Shown here one piece after another: positions 5,935 to 8,979 of a stretch of DNA of 8,979 nucleotides (within the stretch, counting starts at the first letter, position 1; every line of letters begins with the position of its first letter). A program made the position numbers and the translations under genes. Origin of the DNA: Synergistaceae bacterium (GTDB lineage: Bacteria > Synergistota > Synergistia > Synergistales > Synergistaceae); assembly GCA_031264605.1 (NCBI GenBank), contig JAISDQ010000255.1:1-8979 (forward strand), in the 5' to 3' direction. Below the pieces are notes generated by a model. That model was not told the DNA's origin. It worked only from the letters and a program-made list of their open reading frames with translations, and searched no databases.

Positions 5935-8322
5935 TTAGCTGCCGGGCAGGGCGAAACCCAACTCGCCGGCAAATTCGAGAAGCGCGTCCGACGGAGCCGA
6001 GGCGCGTTCTTCGAGCATGGCCCACACCGCGTTCTGAAGCCTCCATTTGTCTATTGCAATTCCGAGTATCCCCGCTCTCCTCCAAAGTTCGAGCAATCCG
6101 GCGAAGGTGTTTTCGTCGTTTCGTTCGTCGGCCCCGACAAGATTATCATAAAACGCCAGTTCCATTCCAGGGGCCAATTCGGATACGGACGGATCGATTC
6201 CCATACCGGCGGCCTCCGATATCAGAGATTCGAGTTTCGAGCCTGGCGTCAGAAGGTCCAGTATCGACTCCGCCCCGTCGCGCAGTTCCTCCGCTTTTCG
6301 CGAGTAAACGAGCTTGCCGGCGGACGCCAGGAACGGGGTGGATTCCACCTTCATAAGGTGCAGTTGAGCCAGCAAACGCTGGTTTTCGTGGAGAAGAGTC
6401 CGGGCGTACTCGGCGTGTTCCCGTTCGGCGCTGCGGGTGCGCTCCAACGCTATTCTGCTCTTGTCGTCCGCGGTGAGATCGGCGAAACGCCAGGGGCCGA
6501 GTTCAAAATTCCGCTCGGCGTATCCGGTGATGGCAAAAATATCCCCCACGCGGAAAATCTCCCAGGTTTCAGCGCTGTTTGGGATGCCCTTCCCCGATAA
6601 GCGGCAGACGTCGTCAAGCCCGCCGGACGCCATCACCATGGATCCTCCGCTCCAGGATTCCAGCGTGCGCGTGTCGAGCGCTTCCTCCCCGGCCACTTCC
6701 ATTTCCATGTTCGCCGACTGGCAGACCTCCACGTCGCGGGATATCTTGAACGCGTAGAAGTTCCGCCCGGCTTTCATCAGCGAGGCCATGGCCGCGACGT
6801 CGCGAACGCTCCTGCGGTTCGGGAACACCGTATGCTTCACCACGTCGAAACCGGTCCTCAATTCCTCGGCGTTGCCGCGCGTGCGCCTCAAGGAGTTCAG
6901 AAAATCCGGTTCGAGGTCGACGCCCGATACCGTCCTCGTATGCTCGACGGCCCTTATGGCGTAAGCCAATATCTGTCTGGTCTCGATGCCGGCAATATCG
7001 TTGAAAAACCAACCGCACGACGTGTACATGAACATGCGCATCCGCTGCGCTTCCAGCAAAGTCATGACGCGGCGGTCGGCGGCGGGATCGGCGCCGCAGC
7101 GCGCCGCCAGAAACGCGCGTTTTTTCCCGCGCACTTCATCGGCCGACAATCCGGACAGATCGTCGAGGTACAGCTCTATGGCGTCGTCGCGTAGCGCCCA
7201 CGGCGAGTCGCATAAAGGTTTCAACTGATCCTCGTATATTTCGTCGATGGCGTCGCGGATTTTGTCGAGCGCGTCGCGCAGCGGTTTTCGCCATGATTGA
7301 TCCCACCACGGTTCCCCCCCCGTATGGCATCCGCAGTCGCTTCGCCATCTCTCGATCCCGTGAGCGCACGACCATGAAGTACGCTCGGAAATTCTGCACT
7401 CCCACTTGGCGGGATGGTTCCTGAGAAACGCGGCGATATTGGTGAGAGCCACGTCCGGCGAATTGTACAGCACTTGCGCCGCCCGGGCCAGGGCCATTTC
7501 GCCGAAACGGTGATGGTGTCCGTATGACTCTCCGTCAGTGGCTATGGTCAGAAGCCGCGGCTCGCCGTCCCGGGGCAGTTTGCGCAGCAATGAATCCGCG
7601 AAAAAATCCCCGTTGTCGAGAAGCCCTCCGAAAGCTATGTCGTGCGCGATACTGCCGTAATAGAAAACAAGCGTTATCGTCCGCCCCGAAGGGAGCGTCA
7701 TGAAATAGGGCCTTGTGACGTCGAGCCCATCGCCGCCCGGCGTCTCCTCCCAATTCCCTCCCGGAGAACGTACCGAGGCGCACTGATGAGGGGCGAGTAT
7801 GGTGAATTTTATCCCCTCCGCCGCAAGCGCTTCGAGCGAAGCGGTATCGGCGGCCGTCTCGGGAAGCCACATGCCATCGGGTTTTCTCCCGTATCTGACC
7901 GCGAAATCGGCGGCGCCCCATCTGACCTGAGTCTTTTTGTCCCTGTCGTTCGAAAGCGGCATTATCATGTGGTTGTACGCCTGAGCAACGGCGCCGCCCG
8001 CGCCAAGCGCGCCTGACGCCTCCCGGTCCGCTTTCAGTATGCCCTCCGCGAGCAGCGGGTCGCGCGCGGCAATCCAGTTGTGAAGGGTGGGGCCGATGTT
8101 GAAGCTGATATGTCTGTAATTATTGTTTATATTTACGATATGGCCGGAACCGTCAAGCAGTCTGGCGGCCATGTTCGGTTTATAGCACTGCTCGTACACG
8201 CATTCGTTCCAGTCGTGATAAGGGGCCGCGGTGGCGTCCAAAAGCACGGATTCGAGCCACGGGTCCTCCCTCGGCGGCTGATAAAAATGCGCGTGGATAC
8301 AAACGCAATGTGCTGCATCCAA
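5935..8322 (-). CDS. GH57 family glycoside hydrolase with DUF3536-type C-terminal region
   Basis: A predicted retaining alpha-glucan-acting enzyme of family GH57, 795 residues from the TTG start used here. Conserved GH57 regions are visible in order. Region 1 is HAHFYQP (10-16) and region 2 is NHMIMPL (117-123). Region 3 is GMWLPE (150-155), with E155 the candidate nucleophile. Region 4 is TIATDGE (259-265), with D263 the candidate acid/base, followed by three histidines (269-271). A Cys/Trp-rich stretch (about 318-344, including CAHG, RW, CGC and WWDQSW) leads into the long helical C-terminal part that I associate with DUF3536. No signal peptide is seen, so it is probably cytoplasmic. It heads the glucan gene block, ahead of the phosphorylase. 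GH57 includes amylases, branching enzymes, amylopullulanases and 4-alpha-glucanotransferases, and I cannot tell which activity this is. An alternative GTG start lies at 8331. Confidence 0.92.
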   Translation of the reverse strand: MDAAHCVCIHAHFYQPPREDPWLESVLLDATAAPYHDWNECVYEQCYKPNMAARLLDGSGHIVNINNNYRHISFNIGPTLHNWIAARDPLLAEGILKADREASGALGAGGAVAQAYNHMIMPLSNDRDKKTQVRWGAADFAVRYGRKPDGMWLPETAADTASLEALAAEGIKFTILAPHQCASVRSPGGNWEETPGGDGLDVTRPYFMTLPSGRTITLVFYYGSIAHDIAFGGLLDNGDFFADSLLRKLPRDGEPRLLTIATDGESYGHHHRFGEMALARAAQVLYNSPDVALTNIAAFLRNHPAKWECRISERTSWSCAHGIERWRSDCGCHTGGEPWWDQSWRKPLRDALDKIRDAIDEIYEDQLKPLCDSPWALRDDAIELYLDDLSGLSADEVRGKKRAFLAARCGADPAADRRVMTLLEAQRMRMFMYTSCGWFFNDIAGIETRQILAYAIRAVEHTRTVSGVDLEPDFLNSLRRTRGNAEELRTGFDVVKHTVFPNRRSVRDVAAMASLMKAGRNFYAFKISRDVEVCQSANMEMEVAGEEALDTRTLESWSGGSMVMASGGLDDVCRLSGKGIPNSAETWEIFRVGDIFAITGYAERNFELGPWRFADLTADDKSRIALERTRSAEREHAEYARTLLHENQRLLAQLHLMKVESTPFLASAGKLVYSRKAEELRDGAESILDLLTPGSKLESLISEAAGMGIDPSVSELAPGMELAFYDNLVGADERNDENTFAGLLELWRRAGILGIAIDKWRLQNAVWAMLEERASAPSDALLEFAGELGFALPGS

Positions 8323-8330
8323 ACGCCACA

Positions 8331-8335
8331 CCTCC
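8331..8335 (-). promoter_or_regulatory. Ribosome binding site that favours a TTG start for the GH57 gene
   Basis: GGAGG on the minus strand (8335-8331) is the only good Shine-Dalgarno match ahead of the GH57 gene. The GTG at 8331-8329 shares its first base with this site, so it cannot be served by it. The in-frame TTG at 8322 is 8 bases downstream, an ideal distance. There is no in-frame ATG before the conserved HAHFYQP motif. Confidence 0.65.
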
Positions 8336-8348
8336 AGTCAATAAAATG

Positions 8349-8379
8349 ATTATACCCCACTATAATACATAAGATACAA
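8349..8379 (-). promoter_or_regulatory. Candidate sigma-70 type promoter for the GH57-glgP-glgA block
   Basis: A perfect TATAAT lies on the minus strand at 8354-8349, with a weak -35-like TTGTAT at 8379-8374 and a 19-base spacer. Transcription would start near 8342 and give a leader of about 20 bases ahead of the TTG, just long enough for the GGAGG site. The -10 match is seen directly; the -35 match is poor, so activity is inferred. Confidence 0.5.
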
Positions 8380-8404
8380 TTATCGGAACTGATTCGGATA
8401 TAAT
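8361..8404 (+). promoter_or_regulatory. Candidate plus-strand -10 elements for the GHKL ATPase gene
   Basis: Two perfect TATAAT hexamers face rightward, at 8361-8366 and 8399-8404. The second would start transcription near 8411, giving a leader of about 25 bases with the GGAGGG site in it, and is the better candidate. Neither has a convincing TTGACA-like -35 at 16-19 bases. The strip is markedly more AT-rich than the flanking genes. Confidence 0.45.
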
Positions 8405-8422
8405 TGCCGCGGAAAGAATAAC

Positions 8423-8428
8423 GGAGGG
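8423..8428 (+). promoter_or_regulatory. Ribosome binding site that sets a GTG start at 8436
   Basis: GGAGGG at 8423-8428 lies 7 bases before GTG 8436. The overlapping ATG at 8434 is in another frame and meets a TAG after 12 codons, so it is a decoy. The GTG frame is open to the window end and encodes a recognisable ATPase domain. Confidence 0.8.
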
Positions 8429-8435
8429 ACGAGAT

Positions 8436-8979
8436 GTGCTTGAAGATTTATCCCAGCATGTGCTGGATATAGCCGAAAACAGCATAGCCGCCGACGCCGC
8501 GGACGTGTCGGTGGAGATTGCCGAGGACGAAGGGGGAAACAGGCTCTCGATGACGGTCGAGGACAATGGCAAGGGCATGTCTCCCGAATTCATGAGCCGG
8601 GTGACCGACCCTTTCACCACGACGCGCACGACGAGAAGGGTAGGCATGGGGATTCCCTTTTTGAAACAGTCGGCGGAGTTATGCGGCGGCGAGTTCATCC
8701 TGCGCTCGCAGGTGGGCGTCGGCACTCATACCGAGGCGGTTTTCGCCTACGACAGCATCGACCGCCCCCCGCTCGGCGACATGCCGGCGACCGTCATGGC
8801 GCTCTTCATGGGGCATCCCGAGATAAACTGGAAATACGTCCACAAAATAAACGGCGAGGAATTTTCCCTGTCCACCGAAGAACTGGTCGAAGTCCTGGAG
8901 GACAGGGACCTGCTCCGCACGACCGAAGTCGGCCTGTGGATCAGGGATCAGATAAAAGAAGCGCTGGAGGGGATGAGAA
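8436..8979 (+). CDS. GHKL-type ATP-binding protein, hydrogenase-cluster-associated family (3' end outside window)
   Basis: A stand-alone histidine-kinase-like ATPase domain (HATPase_c/GHKL fold) with no sensor, membrane or histidine-phosphoacceptor domain. From the GTG start, 181 residues are visible. The N-box is HVLDIAENS (8-16, N15), the G1 box is DNGKGM (43-48), the F-box is DPFTTTRTT (58-66), the G2 box is GMGIP (70-74) and a terminal GVGT is at 94-97. After the ATPase fold comes a segment with IDRPPLGDM (108-116), then MGHPEINW and VHKINGEEF. I recognise this second half as typical of a family of about 180-190 residues that is repeatedly encoded next to electron-bifurcating [FeFe]-hydrogenase subunit genes in anaerobes. 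The gene is therefore probably nearly complete here. It is divergent from the glucan genes. Its role is unknown; a regulatory ATPase or kinase-like function is inferred only. The link to hydrogenase is recalled family knowledge and is not visible in this window. Confidence 0.88.
   Translation, partial: MLEDLSQHVLDIAENSIAADAADVSVEIAEDEGGNRLSMTVEDNGKGMSPEFMSRVTDPFTTTRTTRRVGMGIPFLKQSAELCGGEFILRSQVGVGTHTEAVFAYDSIDRPPLGDMPATVMALFMGHPEINWKYVHKINGEEFSLSTEELVEVLEDRDLLRTTEVGLWIRDQIKEALEGMR

Noticed and set aside
8360..8725. 121-codon open frame on the minus strand opposite the GHKL ATPase gene
   Set aside because: The plus-strand frame encodes all the GHKL motifs; the antisense product is a low-complexity, Ser-rich sequence.

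Overview
The window is 8,979 bases of GC-rich bacterial DNA with AT-rich intergenic gaps. It is almost fully coding, and no gene-free stretch reaches 300 bases. It holds six genes: the body of a seryl-tRNA synthetase gene at the left end, a four-gene block of storage-glucan genes on the minus strand, and the start of a divergent plus-strand gene for a GHKL ATPase at the right end. The organism is a bacterium, shown by Shine-Dalgarno sites, the bacterial GlgC/GlgA pathway and operon layout. It is possibly an anaerobe, because the ATPase belongs to a family often encoded beside [FeFe]-hydrogenase genes. Synergistota or a Firmicutes-like anaerobe would fit, but this is a guess from gene content and not a demonstrated placement.

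Layout. Positions 1-1218 (+) encode serine-tRNA ligase, probably cut at its 5' end by the window edge, with an archaeal-like flavour in its motif 3. Positions 1219-1287 separate it from the convergent glgC and hold a perfect 15-bp hairpin. On the minus strand, in order of transcription, come a GH57 glycoside hydrolase with a DUF3536-type C-terminal part (8322 to 5935), an alpha-glucan phosphorylase (5881 to 4145), glycogen synthase glgA (4131 to 2653) and glucose-1-phosphate adenylyltransferase glgC (2580 to 1288). A likely intrinsic terminator or attenuator lies between glgA and glgC. A roughly 100-base AT-rich divergent control region (8323-8435) has -10-like boxes facing both ways. From 8436 (+) a GTG-started GHKL ATPase gene runs off the right edge.

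How the genes work together. GlgC makes ADP-glucose from glucose-1-phosphate and ATP, and GlgA polymerises it into alpha-1,4-glucan. The phosphorylase returns glucose-1-phosphate from the glucan, and the GH57 enzyme is presumably a glucan-modifying activity (branching, debranching, transfer or hydrolysis). No GH13 branching enzyme (GlgB) is present in the window, so the GH57 protein is the only local candidate for branch-level remodelling. The phosphorylase stop codon overlaps the glgA ribosome binding site, which suggests linked translation of a degradative and a biosynthetic enzyme. I see no mobile element, CRISPR array, tRNA or rRNA gene, and no clearly undescribed system. The most interesting points are the uncharacterised GH57-DUF3536 enzyme, the glgA-glgC attenuator-like element, and the hydrogenase-linked ATPase next to glycogen genes.
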